A DNA stretch of 64,000 nt from Mycobacterium sp. 1164985.4 (GCF_001668575.1 NZ_LZMD01000074.1:1-64000), one strand, 5' to 3'; positions 1-8,259 are shown, counted from the stretch's first letter. The notes: generated by a model not told the origin, from the sequence alone. Translations and numbers: made by a program.

Positions 1-28
1 GACAGAGCATCGTCGCCCTCGGGCTTGA

Positions 29-1012
29 ATGAAGCGGGTGGCTCGGGAATGCCTTCTGCAAGCGCCTGCACCCGCCCCACCCGTACCGCTGGGTCCCCCA
101 CCGACTCCTCCGCCGGCAGCCCCCGTCGCTCCCGCCGCCAACGTCGGCCCCGGCGCAGCCGCGAGCACCGCCGGCCCCGGTGCGAGCACCGTCGGCGCCC
201 CTGCGCCCGTTCCGGTTTCGGCCGTACGCGCCCAACGCGAAGCCATCGCCGCCGCCACCAGGCGGCCCGCCGGCAACGATCCCACCCAGTTTGCCCAACG
301 CGTCGCCGCAGCACTCAATGTCGACAACACTGACATGGGCTTCTTCTGGGTCACCGGCCTCGCGAAGGACGGCTCCATCGTCGTCGCCAACAACTACGGT
401 CTCGGGTATATCCCCGATAGTGTCAAGCTGCCCGACCGCGTCAAGATGGCCACCGCCGACGAAGCCATCCCTGCGCACATCCGCGGCTCCTGGGCGACGT
501 ATCCCATTCTCGCGCTTCATGGTTGGGCTCAACACCACAACACCGAGCTGCGCGCCGTCATCGCCACCGAGGACCAGTTCAAGGGCTTCGACCCCGGCGC
601 CCCCAGAATCATCCTGCGTCCCGACGACATCCCCGACAGCGGCCGCATGGCAGGCCGCCACCGTCTTCAGGTGATATCCCCCGACGCGGCAAGCAAATTG
701 GCCGCTATCACACCGACCGGGCTTGCCGAGGTCCTGCCACCTGCGCCCACCGACGCCACACCCCCCGAGGATCGCCGCGCTCTGCTGTGGTTCGAAGTCT
801 TCCGTCCACTGCTCAGCAATGCACCCGACCGCGGTCGCGTCCAACTGCTGTGCTTCGTCGACTACGCCGACCACGCCCAGGAACTTGCGCTACATCGTGC
901 ACACACTGCGACGCAAGCCGCCGACCAACGCGCCGCGATCGCCGACTGGATCTACTGGCAGCACCTGAGCGTCCTCGTGCAGGACGCCATCTCCACCGGC
1001 GCCACCGTCTGA
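29..1012 (+). CDS. EspK-like ESX-associated protein, C-terminal part
   Basis: The readable frame begins with about 60 Pro/Ala-rich residues, followed by a compact globular part with no membrane segment or signal peptide. Its pattern (a WVTGLAKDGSIVVANNYG strand region, a conserved GWAQHH turn, a C-terminal WIYWQHLSVLV helix) matches, from memory, the C-terminal domains of mycobacterial EspK-type ESX-1 associated proteins, which have a Pro-rich linker in front of this domain. The full family is much longer, so this is probably only the 3' part. The ATG at 29 sits immediately after an in-frame TGA at 26-28, has no ribosome site, and its first residues do not look like a natural N-terminus. The upstream part may lie in another frame (see findings). 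Family assignment is moderate; being coding from about position 60 on is firm. Confidence 0.6.
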   Translation: MKRVARECLLQAPAPAPPVPLGPPPTPPPAAPVAPAANVGPGAAASTAGPGASTVGAPAPVPVSAVRAQREAIAAATRRPAGNDPTQFAQRVAAALNVDNTDMGFFWVTGLAKDGSIVVANNYGLGYIPDSVKLPDRVKMATADEAIPAHIRGSWATYPILALHGWAQHHNTELRAVIATEDQFKGFDPGAPRIILRPDDIPDSGRMAGRHRLQVISPDAASKLAAITPTGLAEVLPPAPTDATPPEDRRALLWFEVFRPLLSNAPDRGRVQLLCFVDYADHAQELALHRAHTATQAADQRAAIADWIYWQHLSVLVQDAISTGATV

Positions 1013-1071
1013 CCCACGTTTGGTAACCGCCCGAATGGGCACGCCTCCCTCAGACCATCGAGGAGGCGCCC

Positions 1072-2250
1072 ATGCGAGCAGTCACGTGGCAGGGTCGTCG
1101 GAAGGTATCCGTCGACAATGTGCCCGATCCGGCGATCAAGGAACCCACCGACGCGATCATCCGGGTCACCAGCACCAACATCTGCGGTTCAGACCTCCAC
1201 CTCTACGAGGTGCTCGGCGCGTTCATGAACCCCGGCGACATCCTCGGCCACGAAGCAATGGGCGTCGTCGAAGAGGTCGGGCGCGAGGTCGACGGCCTGC
1301 AACCGGGCGACCGCGTCGTCATCCCGTTCAACATCTCCTGTGGCCACTGCTTCATGTGCGATCACGGTCTTCAGAGCCAATGCGAGACCACCCAGAACCG
1401 CGACCAGGGCACCGGCGCCGCGCTGTTCGGCTACTCCAAGCTGTACGGCGAGGTAGCGGGCGGCCAGGCCGAATACTTGCGCGTCCCCCAAGCCCAGTAC
1501 ACCCACATCAAGGTCCCCGACGACGGACCCGACGACCGTTACGTCTACCTCTCCGACGTCCTGCCCACCGCATGGCAGGCCGTCGAATACGCGGCGGTGC
1601 CCGACGGCGGCACCCTGGTCGTCCTCGGCCTGGGACCGATCGGCTCGATGGCGTGTCGGATCGCGGCACATCGCAAAGGCTGCAAAGTCATCGGTGTCGA
1701 TCTCGTCGACGAGCGCCTCTCCCGCGCACGCGCCTACTGCGACGAGCTCATCGACCTCCGTACCGATGACGCCGACGAGGTGGTCAAGAGCCACACCGAC
1801 GGTCGCGGCGCCGACTCGGTCATCGACGCCGTCGGCATGGAGGCACACGGCTCACCCGTCGCGGAAACACTGCAGACCGCCAGCGGCTTCCTCCCCTCCC
1901 CGGTCGGCCGCGTCGTGATGAAGAACGCAGGCGTCGACCGGCTCGCCGCCCTGAACTCCGCGATCACGCTCGTCCGTCGCGGCGGCACCATCTCCCTGTC
2001 CGGCGTCTATGGCGGTGCCGCCGACCCGATCAACATGATGACGTTGTTCGACAAGCAGATTCAGCTGCGAATGGGTCAGGCCAACGTCAAGAAATGGGTG
2101 CCCGACATCCTGCCGTTGCTGACCCCCGAAGATCCGCTGGGCGTCGAACAATTCGCCACCCACCGACTGCCGCTCGACGACGCACCGGGCGCGTACGAGA
2201 CCTTCCAGAAGAAGGAAGACGGCATGGTCAAGGTCATCCTCAAGCCCTGA
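1072..2250 (+). CDS. Zinc-dependent alcohol dehydrogenase (formaldehyde-dehydrogenase-like MDR)
   Basis: A 392-residue medium-chain dehydrogenase/reductase. Catalytic zinc ligands are visible as Cys38 (in NICGSD) and His60-Glu61 (in GHEAMG). The structural zinc lobe carries Cys90, Cys93, Cys96 and Cys104. The nucleotide-binding Rossmann turn GLGPIG lies at about 186-191. The long variant sequence with an insert around 250-290 resembles glutathione-independent formaldehyde-dehydrogenase-like members rather than simple ethanol dehydrogenases. The expected reaction is NAD(P)-dependent oxidation of an alcohol or aldehyde adduct in the cytoplasm; the substrate cannot be read from sequence. A strong ribosome site (AGGAGG) precedes the ATG. 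The stop overlaps the next start by one base, so it is co-translated with the decarboxylase-like gene. Confidence 0.9.
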   Translation: MRAVTWQGRRKVSVDNVPDPAIKEPTDAIIRVTSTNICGSDLHLYEVLGAFMNPGDILGHEAMGVVEEVGREVDGLQPGDRVVIPFNISCGHCFMCDHGLQSQCETTQNRDQGTGAALFGYSKLYGEVAGGQAEYLRVPQAQYTHIKVPDDGPDDRYVYLSDVLPTAWQAVEYAAVPDGGTLVVLGLGPIGSMACRIAAHRKGCKVIGVDLVDERLSRARAYCDELIDLRTDDADEVVKSHTDGRGADSVIDAVGMEAHGSPVAETLQTASGFLPSPVGRVVMKNAGVDRLAALNSAITLVRRGGTISLSGVYGGAADPINMMTLFDKQIQLRMGQANVKKWVPDILPLLTPEDPLGVEQFATHRLPLDDAPGAYETFQKKEDGMVKVILKP

Positions 2251-3743
2251 TGCCGATGGATCAGTCGGAAGCTCCGCTGCTCGACGCGCTCGCCGATTAC
2301 CGACGGCAGAACCGCTACGGCTTCACCCCGCCGGGTCACCGGCAGGGTCGCGGCACGGACCAGCGCGTGCTCGACGTGATCGGTCCACAGGCCTTCGCCG
2401 ACGACCTCCTCGCCAACGGCGGTCTCGACGATCGCCGCAGCAGCAACGGATACCTCACGCGCGCCGAGGATCTAATGGCCGAAGCCGTAGGCGCCAAGGT
2501 CGCCTGGTTCTCCACCTGCGGCAGCTCATTGTCGGTGAAGGCGGCGATGATGGCCGTCGCGGGCGGGGGCTCCGGTGGGATTGCCGGCCCGGCCGGCGGG
2601 GGCCTGCTCGTCCCACGCGACAGCCACAAGTCCATCGTCGCCGGACTCATCTTCTCCGGCGTTCAACCGCGCTGGGTCGCCCCGCGGTGGGACGCCGAGC
2701 GGCACTTCAGCCATCCGCCGTCCCCCGACGACTTCCGTCGTGCCTGGGACCAACACCCCGACGCCGCAGGCGCGCTCGTCGTCTGCCCGAGCCCCTACGG
2801 CACCTGTACCGACCTGCGCGCGATCGCCGACGTCTGCCACGAACGCAACAAGCCGCTGATCGTCGACGAGGCCTGGGGCGCGCACCTTCCGTTCCACGAA
2901 GATCTGCCGACGTGGGCGATGGATGCCGGCGCCGATGTCTGCGTCGTCAGCGTGCACAAGATGGGGGCTGGATTCGAGCAGGGCTCCGTCTTCCACCTGC
3001 AGGGCGACCTCATCGACCAGGACCGGCTCTCGGCGTGCGCCGATCTGTTGATGACCACCAGCCCGAACGTGCTGATGTATGCCGCCATGGACGGCTGGCG
3101 CCGACAGATGGTCGAACACGGTCACGAGTTGCTCGGCGACGCGCTCGAACTCGCACGCTGGCTCCGCCATGAAATCGATCTGATCCCCGACGTCGCCGTG
3201 ATGGAAGACGATCTGCTGGGGGCCGAGGCGTCTCATGACCTCGACCGGATGCAGATTCTGATCGACCTCTCGGGCACCGGCACCACGGGTTACCAGACAC
3301 ACGACTGGCTGCGCGCCCACAAGCACATCGACGTCGGGATGAGCGATCACCGGCGCATCCTGGTCACCTTGTCCTTCGCCGACGACAAGGCCACCGCCGA
3401 ACGACTGCTCGACGCGCTGACCGCGTGGCGCCGGGCAGCCGAGGATTTCGACCCGCCGACTCCCATGCGCCTTCCATCCCCGGAGGAGATCCAGCTCGAA
3501 TCTGTGCAGCTGCCCCGCGACGCCTTCTTCGGGCGGGTCGAAGACGTGCCCGTCGACAACGCGACCGGACGGATCTGCGCCGAGCAGATCACTCCCTACC
3601 CGCCCGGGATCCCCGCCGTCGTCCCCGGTGAGCGGCTCAACGACGCGGTCCTCAACTATCTACGGACCGGTCTGCAGGCAGGGATGAACATTCCCGATGC
3701 AGCCGATACAACGCTCGAGACAATTCGTGTTGTCGCTACCTGA
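2250..3743 (+). CDS. PLP-dependent Orn/Lys/Arg decarboxylase family protein
   Basis: A fold-type I pyridoxal-phosphate enzyme of the major Orn/Lys/Arg decarboxylase group. Near the N-terminus is the family-typical FTPPGH element, then the glycine-rich cofactor pocket. The Schiff-base lysine is Lys237 in the motif SVHKMGAG, with the cofactor-binding Asp in VDEAWGAH about 30 residues before it. The C-terminal domain ends with the usual PYPPGIP motif. At 497 residues it is like the shorter Gram-positive enzymes and lacks the N-terminal wing domain of the E. coli inducible enzymes. It would decarboxylate a basic amino acid to a polyamine precursor; which one is not readable. The ATG chosen overlaps the dehydrogenase stop; a second ATG lies two codons on. 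The pairing with an alcohol dehydrogenase suggests amine or aldehyde metabolism. Confidence 0.88.
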   Translation: MPMDQSEAPLLDALADYRRQNRYGFTPPGHRQGRGTDQRVLDVIGPQAFADDLLANGGLDDRRSSNGYLTRAEDLMAEAVGAKVAWFSTCGSSLSVKAAMMAVAGGGSGGIAGPAGGGLLVPRDSHKSIVAGLIFSGVQPRWVAPRWDAERHFSHPPSPDDFRRAWDQHPDAAGALVVCPSPYGTCTDLRAIADVCHERNKPLIVDEAWGAHLPFHEDLPTWAMDAGADVCVVSVHKMGAGFEQGSVFHLQGDLIDQDRLSACADLLMTTSPNVLMYAAMDGWRRQMVEHGHELLGDALELARWLRHEIDLIPDVAVMEDDLLGAEASHDLDRMQILIDLSGTGTTGYQTHDWLRAHKHIDVGMSDHRRILVTLSFADDKATAERLLDALTAWRRAAEDFDPPTPMRLPSPEEIQLESVQLPRDAFFGRVEDVPVDNATGRICAEQITPYPPGIPAVVPGERLNDAVLNYLRTGLQAGMNIPDAADTTLETIRVVAT

Positions 3744-3763
3744 TACCCCTGGTTTCGGTATCA
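3741..3763 (+). promoter_or_regulatory. Inverted repeat overlapping the decarboxylase stop codon
   Basis: The arms TGATACC (3741-3747) and GGTATCA (3757-3763) are perfect complements around a 9-nt spacer. The left arm contains the TGA stop. No T-run follows, so a rho-independent terminator is unlikely. It could be an operator for the downstream operon or a 3'-end stabilising hairpin. Confidence 0.4.
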
Positions 3764-3778
3764 CAAGTTCTGGCAACA

Positions 3779-3792
3779 TTACCGACCAGTAA
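3779..3792 (+). promoter_or_regulatory. TetR-type operator candidate upstream of the envelope operon
   Basis: TTACCGACCAGTAA is an imperfect palindrome (TTAC...GTAA) of the type commonly bound by TetR-family repressors. It lies 34 bp before the ATG of the next gene. Nearly the same core (TTACCGACTGGTAA on the opposite strand) occurs in front of the MFS transporter at 37095-37114. No TetR gene lies next to either site. Confidence 0.5.
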
Positions 3793-3825
3793 GGAGTTTC
3801 CTCCGAGATTCGGCAGGTGGGGCAT

Positions 3826-5676
3826 ATGACGAGTACGTGGAGACCTTCAGACATTTCGGTGCTGGCCCAGAGTGAGGGCGGCGGTGCCGCACTCAACGAG
3901 ATCATCGGTCTGACGGCCGTCGCCGCGGTCGTCGCGGTGTTGATGCTGTGGGTCGGTTGGATGCACCGAACCCACAAGATCGACTGGCTGGCCCGCCTGG
4001 GCGACTGGTCCGGGCGGCGCTTCAAGCGACCGTCATGGGTCGCCATGCCGATCGCGATCTTCGTCGCGTCGATCATCTGCGCGCTGTTCGGGTTCATTTG
4101 GGACGTCAGCCTGCACATCGGCAACGGGCGCGACGACGGCGCGTTGGCCAACCCCGCGCACTACTTCATCCTCATCGGCCTGTTCGGCATTTTCGTCGCC
4201 GGCTGCACCGCGGTCGTGCTCCCGCGCGGCGAGGAGGAAAAGCCCGGCCCCGCTGCGGTGCGCATCACCGACCACTGGTACGCCCCGGTCGGCGGCCTGG
4301 TGATGGCCGGCTGCGGGCTCTACGCTCTGATGGGTTTCCCCCTCGACGACGTCTGGCACCGGATCTTCGGACAGGACGTCACACTGTGGGGGCCGACCCA
4401 CCTGATGATGATCGGCGGCGCGGGCTTCTCCACGCTCGCGGCTGCCTACCTCGAACTCGAAGGCAAGCGGGTGCGGGGGCCGGATTCACCGCCCGACGGC
4501 ATCGGTCTGAAGTTCATCCAGTACCTGGCGTTCGCCGGTGTCCTCATCGGCATGTCCGTCTACCAGATTGAATTCGACTTCGGCGTCCCGCAGTTCCGGC
4601 AGGTCTTCCAGCCGATGCTGATCGCCGCCGCCGCGGCACTCGCGCTGGTCGCCGCGCGTATCTACCTCGGTCGCGGCGCCGCGCTCATCTCCGCGGTGAT
4701 CGCCATCGGCCTGCGCGGAATCGTCGCGTTCCTGGTCGCCCCGGTGCTCGACGCGCCGGTCAACTGGTTCCCGCTCTACCTCGGTGCGGCCGTCGTGGTC
4801 GAACTGGTTGCCCTGACGCCGCTGTACAAGCGTCCGGTGCTATTCGGAGCGGTTGCCGGCCTCGCCGTTGGCACCGTCGGCCTGTGGCTGGAGTCGCTGT
4901 GGATCAACAGCGTCTATCACTTGCCGTGGCACACCAGCATCTGGCCCGAGGCGCTGGCGATGGCGGTGCCCGTCGCGATCCTGACCGGCGCCTGCGGAGC
5001 GATGATCGGGATGGTGCTCACGGAACAGCGGCTCCCGCGCCGGGCCTTGAGCATCGGCCTCGTTGCGTTGACCGTGATCGCCATCGGTGGTGCGGCCGCC
5101 AATGGCCTGCGGTACGAGGTCCCCGAAAATGCCAACGCGACAATCGTTTTGACCGATGTGCCCAGCGACGACGGGGCACGGTACGCCACCGCCGACGTGC
5201 AGATCACACCCGCCAACCTGCTGAGCGAGGATCCGAACTGGGTGTCGGTGCTCGCGTGGCAGGGAAGGCTGGAGAACCAGCGCGGAATGTTCGTCGACAA
5301 CCTCGAGCTGGTCGGGCCCGGCCACTACCGCTCCACCAAGCCGATGCCGGTCTCCGGCGAGTGGAAGACACTTCTGCGCGTCCACGACGGCCGCATGCTG
5401 ACGGCGGTGCCGGTATACCTAGCGGGCGACCCCGGTATCGGTGCGCAGGAAGTCCCCGCCGAGGCGTCGATGACCCGCCCGTTCGTCTCCGAAGTCACGA
5501 TCCTGCAGCGCGAACGCAGCCCGGACATTCCGGCGTCGCTGTGGCTGATCGGTTGCCTCGTGGTGCTCGTGTGCTCGCTGGCCATGGTCACGGGCGTGAC
5601 TTGGGGCGGCGGCCGCATCAATCGGAGCGAGCCCACCGGCAGTGAAGCCAAGCTCGAGCCGAGCGCGCAATCATGA
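3826..5676 (+). CDS. Polytopic membrane protein with extracytoplasmic YtkA/CopC-like domain
   Basis: About 616 residues. The N-terminal two thirds contain roughly ten hydrophobic segments. A soluble stretch follows (approximately residues 425-555), and then one last transmembrane helix with a short basic tail. The soluble part has the beta-sandwich look of YtkA/FixH/CopC-like domains (GPGHYRSTKPMPVSGEWK, then LLRVHDG), so it should lie outside the membrane. Several His residues (LHIGNG, HYF, HLMM, the VWH turn) sit in or near membrane segments and could bind metal or haem. No known enzyme motif was found. ATG 3826 was chosen; an in-frame GTG lies at 3817, and AAGGAG at 3791 is rather distant. 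The stop overlaps the next start (ATGA), so it opens a four-gene coupled operon. Function unknown. Confidence 0.8.
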   Translation: MTSTWRPSDISVLAQSEGGGAALNEIIGLTAVAAVVAVLMLWVGWMHRTHKIDWLARLGDWSGRRFKRPSWVAMPIAIFVASIICALFGFIWDVSLHIGNGRDDGALANPAHYFILIGLFGIFVAGCTAVVLPRGEEEKPGPAAVRITDHWYAPVGGLVMAGCGLYALMGFPLDDVWHRIFGQDVTLWGPTHLMMIGGAGFSTLAAAYLELEGKRVRGPDSPPDGIGLKFIQYLAFAGVLIGMSVYQIEFDFGVPQFRQVFQPMLIAAAAALALVAARIYLGRGAALISAVIAIGLRGIVAFLVAPVLDAPVNWFPLYLGAAVVVELVALTPLYKRPVLFGAVAGLAVGTVGLWLESLWINSVYHLPWHTSIWPEALAMAVPVAILTGACGAMIGMVLTEQRLPRRALSIGLVALTVIAIGGAAANGLRYEVPENANATIVLTDVPSDDGARYATADVQITPANLLSEDPNWVSVLAWQGRLENQRGMFVDNLELVGPGHYRSTKPMPVSGEWKTLLRVHDGRMLTAVPVYLAGDPGIGAQEVPAEASMTRPFVSEVTILQRERSPDIPASLWLIGCLVVLVCSLAMVTGVTWGGGRINRSEPTGSEAKLEPSAQS

Positions 5677-5843
5677 CGGCCGGCACAGCCGACGCCGACG
5701 TCCTGATCCTCGCAGACCACTCGGTGTGGATCGCGGTGCCCGCCTTCGCCCCGGCGATCGTCGTCGCCGGGGTGGTGGTCTACATCGCGATGAAGAACCG
5801 ACGCAAACGAGAAGCCCGAACCGACGGGGAGAGCAACACGTGA
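5673..5843 (+). CDS. Small single-span membrane protein (56 aa)
   Basis: The frame begins at an ATG overlapping the upstream stop (ATGA) and ends overlapping the downstream GTG start (GTGA), so both junctions are translationally coupled. The peptide has a short acidic N-terminus, one strong hydrophobic helix (about residues 18-40) and a basic cytoplasmic tail (KNRRKREAR). That topology puts the N-terminus outside. Small proteins of this kind often act as assembly or stabilising subunits of membrane complexes, which fits its place between two large membrane proteins and a lipoprotein. No homologue recognised. The coding call rests on perfect packing and topology. Confidence 0.72.
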   Translation: MTAGTADADVLILADHSVWIAVPAFAPAIVVAGVVVYIAMKNRRKREARTDGESNT

Positions 5844-6256
5844 AACCGATCCACACTGCGATCTGCGTCATGGCCGCGGTGACGCTGCTCGTCGCAGGCT
5901 GCGGCGGCTCACGCAACGACACCGAAAGCAACGGTCCCGCCGAGTCGACGGCGGGCGCGGCCAACATGCCGGATCAGCAGCGGCCGACCGATCGCGTCAG
6001 CATCGACATCTCCATCGAGGGCGGCAAGGTCGACCCGACCAACGCCCGGGTGCAAGCCAAGGTCGGCGAGCCGATCGTGCTGCGGGTCAACAGCGACGCC
6101 GCCGATGAACTTCACGTCCACTCGGTGCCCGAGCACACCTTCAAGGTGGATCCCAAGCCCGGCCAGCAGTTCCAGTTCACGGTCGACGTGCCCGGCAACG
6201 TGGAGATCGAGCTGCACGAGTTGAATCGCGTCGTCGCCACGGTGCAAGTCCAGTAG
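5840..6256 (+). CDS. Cupredoxin-like lipoprotein
   Basis: 138 residues from a GTG that overlaps the preceding stop. A basic N-terminus, hydrophobic core and lipobox LVAGC (Cys21) mark it as an exported lipoprotein. After a low-complexity Ser/Thr/Gln linker comes a beta-rich domain of about 90 residues of cupredoxin type: an opening strand rich in Val/Ile, then VGEPIVLRVNSDAADELHVH and a C-terminal edge strand. The HVH pair and later His (EHTF, LHELN) are possible metal ligands, but a full type-1 copper set (Cys plus Met loop) is not visible. It may bind a metal differently or be a structural domain. Its place between coupled membrane-protein genes suggests a shared envelope complex. Confidence 0.78.
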   Translation: MKPIHTAICVMAAVTLLVAGCGGSRNDTESNGPAESTAGAANMPDQQRPTDRVSIDISIEGGKVDPTNARVQAKVGEPIVLRVNSDAADELHVHSVPEHTFKVDPKPGQQFQFTVDVPGNVEIELHELNRVVATVQVQ

Positions 6257-6258
6257 CG

Positions 6259-7587
6259 ATGCGGGAACCGACGGTTTCCGTACTGGCACACGGCCTCGGT
6301 GGCTCGACCGACCTGCCGATCCCCTACACCTATGCACTGGTCGGCGCCGCGTGGGCGTTGACGTTCACCTTCGCGGTGGTGGCGCTGGCGTGGAAGAAGC
6401 CCAAGTTCGATCCGGCCAATTCGGTTCGCCCGCTTCCCCGTTGGGTGACGACGTTCGTCGACGCGTCCGCCACCCGATGGGCCGTCGCTCTCGCCGGGTT
6501 GGTGTTCGCGGTGTGGGTCGGTGTCGCCGCGGTCCTCGGCCCGCAGAACAACCAGAACCCGTTACCCGGCGTCTTTTACGTCCTGCTCTGGGTAGGCCTG
6601 GTGGCGGTGTCGCTGATCATCGGACCGGTGTGGCGCGCGATATCGCCTGTGCGGACGGTGCTTCGGCTGTTGCGCGGGCGGTCGCTCGGGCTGGCCTACC
6701 CCCCGTGGCTGGGCTACTGGCCCGCCGTGTTCGGGCTGTTCGCGTTCGTCTGGCTGGAACTCGCCAGCCCCGACCCCGGTTCGCTCAACGCCATTCGCAT
6801 CTGGTTGCTCGTCTATCTTGTGGTCACCCTGGCCGGGGCCCTGGTGTGCGGTGAGCGGTGGTGCACGCGGGCCGACCCCTTCGAGATGTACAGCGTGGTG
6901 GCCTCCCGGCTGTCCCCGTTTCGCCGCGATCCTGCGACCGGCCGGGTCGCCATCGGCAACCCGTTCGACCATCTACCGTCGTTGCCGGTGCGTCCTGGCG
7001 TCGTCGCGGTCATGGCCGTCCTGCTGGGATCGACTGCGTTCGACAGCTTCTCGGCGATGCCGGTATGGCGGAACTTCGTCGACGACCACTCCTCCTCGAC
7101 GCTCACCGCGACTCTGATCAAGACCGTCGGCTTGCTGACGTTCGCGGCGGTGGTCGCGGCGACGTTCTCGCTCGCCTCGATCGCCACTGGCGGCGTGGAC
7201 CGCGACCAGCGCCGCCGGTTGCCCGGCGAGATGGCACACTCGCTGATCCCGATCGTCATCGGCTACGTGTTCGCCCATTACCTGACGTATCTGGTCGAGC
7301 GCGGACAGCAGACGATCATCCTGCTCGCCGATCCACTGGCTCGCGGCTGGAACCTGTTCTGGCTGCACGACGCCGAGGTCAGCTACTTCCTCTCGCAGCA
7401 TCCGGCGGTGCTGGCCACGCTCAAGGTCGGCTTCGTCGTGGCCGGACACGTCGCAGCCGTCCTCGCGGCGCATGACCGCGCCCTGCGCCTGCTTCCGTCG
7501 GGCCATCAGCTGACCGGGCAGCTGGCGATGATGCTGGTGATGGTCGGCTACACATTCACCGGGCTGTACCTGCTGTTCGGCGGGTAG
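6259..7587 (+). CDS. Polytopic membrane protein (fenitrothion-hydrolase-like annotation family)
   Basis: 442 residues with about ten hydrophobic helices and an extracytoplasmic start carrying AHGLGGSTDLPIP. From memory this N-terminal motif and architecture belong to a conserved actinobacterial family that databases often label fenitrothion hydrolase, a name I would not trust for function. His residues occur in the C-terminal helices (VFAHYLTYLVERG, VAGHVAAVLAAHDRAL). The spacing to the lipoprotein stop is 2 bp. It is the last gene of the four-gene envelope operon. The whole set (two polytopic proteins, a small helix, a cupredoxin-like lipoprotein) resembles a metal-handling or respiratory accessory complex more than a pesticide-degrading enzyme. 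That role is inference. Confidence 0.78.
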   Translation: MREPTVSVLAHGLGGSTDLPIPYTYALVGAAWALTFTFAVVALAWKKPKFDPANSVRPLPRWVTTFVDASATRWAVALAGLVFAVWVGVAAVLGPQNNQNPLPGVFYVLLWVGLVAVSLIIGPVWRAISPVRTVLRLLRGRSLGLAYPPWLGYWPAVFGLFAFVWLELASPDPGSLNAIRIWLLVYLVVTLAGALVCGERWCTRADPFEMYSVVASRLSPFRRDPATGRVAIGNPFDHLPSLPVRPGVVAVMAVLLGSTAFDSFSAMPVWRNFVDDHSSSTLTATLIKTVGLLTFAAVVAATFSLASIATGGVDRDQRRRLPGEMAHSLIPIVIGYVFAHYLTYLVERGQQTIILLADPLARGWNLFWLHDAEVSYFLSQHPAVLATLKVGFVVAGHVAAVLAAHDRALRLLPSGHQLTGQLAMMLVMVGYTFTGLYLLFGG

Positions 7588-7598
7588 CGTCGAAGAGC

Positions 7599-8150
7599 AT
7601 GAAGGCGCTGATCATCGTCGACGTACAGAACGACTTCTGCGAGGGCGGATCGCTGGCCGTCACCGGCGGCACCGACGTCGCCCGCAACATCAGCGCGCTC
7701 CTCGCGAGCCAGACCGACTATGCACACGTGGTGGCCACCAAGGACTTTCACATCGACCCCGGCGACCACTTCTCCGAGAACCCCGACTTCGAGAGCTCCT
7801 GGCCGAAGCACTGCGTGGTCGGCACCACGGGCGCCGACTTTCACCCGCAGTTCTCCCCCGACGCGGTCGAGGCGGTCTTCACCAAGGGCGAGTACGCGGC
7901 GGCCTACAGCGGTTTCGAGGGGACCGACGAGAACGGCATGTCGTTGGCGGACTGGCTGCGTCAGCGCGGCGTCGACGAGGTCGACGTGGTCGGCATCGCG
8001 ACCGACTACTGCGTGCGCGCGACGGCGGCCGACGCCGCCGCCAACGGCTTCACGACCCGCGTCCTGTTGGACCTGACCGCGGGGGTCGCCGCAGATTCCA
8101 CGGCCATGGCCGTCGAAGACCTGCGCGCGGCCGGCGTCGCGATCGCTTAG
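7599..8150 (+). CDS. pncA: Nicotinamidase/pyrazinamidase PncA
   Basis: 183 residues, close to the 186 of the M. tuberculosis enzyme and aligned with it residue by residue at the active site: catalytic Asp8, Lys96 and Cys138, and metal ligands Asp49, His51, His57 and His71 are all present at the same numbers. It hydrolyses nicotinamide to nicotinate for NAD recycling in the cytoplasm and also activates the drug pyrazinamide. It starts 11 bp after the envelope operon ends, so it may be read from the same transcript. Its 3' end enters the 59-bp tandem repeat, whose first unit contains the final codons. Confidence 0.97.
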   Translation: MKALIIVDVQNDFCEGGSLAVTGGTDVARNISALLASQTDYAHVVATKDFHIDPGDHFSENPDFESSWPKHCVVGTTGADFHPQFSPDAVEAVFTKGEYAAAYSGFEGTDENGMSLADWLRQRGVDEVDVVGIATDYCVRATAADAAANGFTTRVLLDLTAGVAADSTAMAVEDLRAAGVAIA

Positions 8151-8259
8151 CCGCGCGACGATCAAGCGGCGAGGCACGAGCCGCGTTAAGAAGCGCGGCC
8201 ATCGCTTAGCCGCGCGACGATCAAGCGGCGAGGCACGAGCCGCGTTGAGAAGCGCGGCC
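8142..8259 (+). repeat. Two tandem 59-bp palindromic repeat units between convergent genes
   Basis: Unit 1 (8142-8200) and unit 2 (8201-8259) are identical except for one A/G change (GTTAAG versus GTTGAG). Each holds an outer inverted pair GCCGCGC/GCGCGGC and an inner GCGGC/GCCGC, so each RNA strand can form a stem within a stem. The repeat fills the space between pncA and the convergent crotonase gene, and its first unit covers the last three pncA codons. It probably acts as a bidirectional transcript end or is a mobile REP-like element. There are no spacers, so it is not CRISPR. Confidence 0.9.

Noticed and set aside
8142..8259. CRISPR-like short repeat
   Set aside because: Only two units directly abutting, no spacers and no cas genes.
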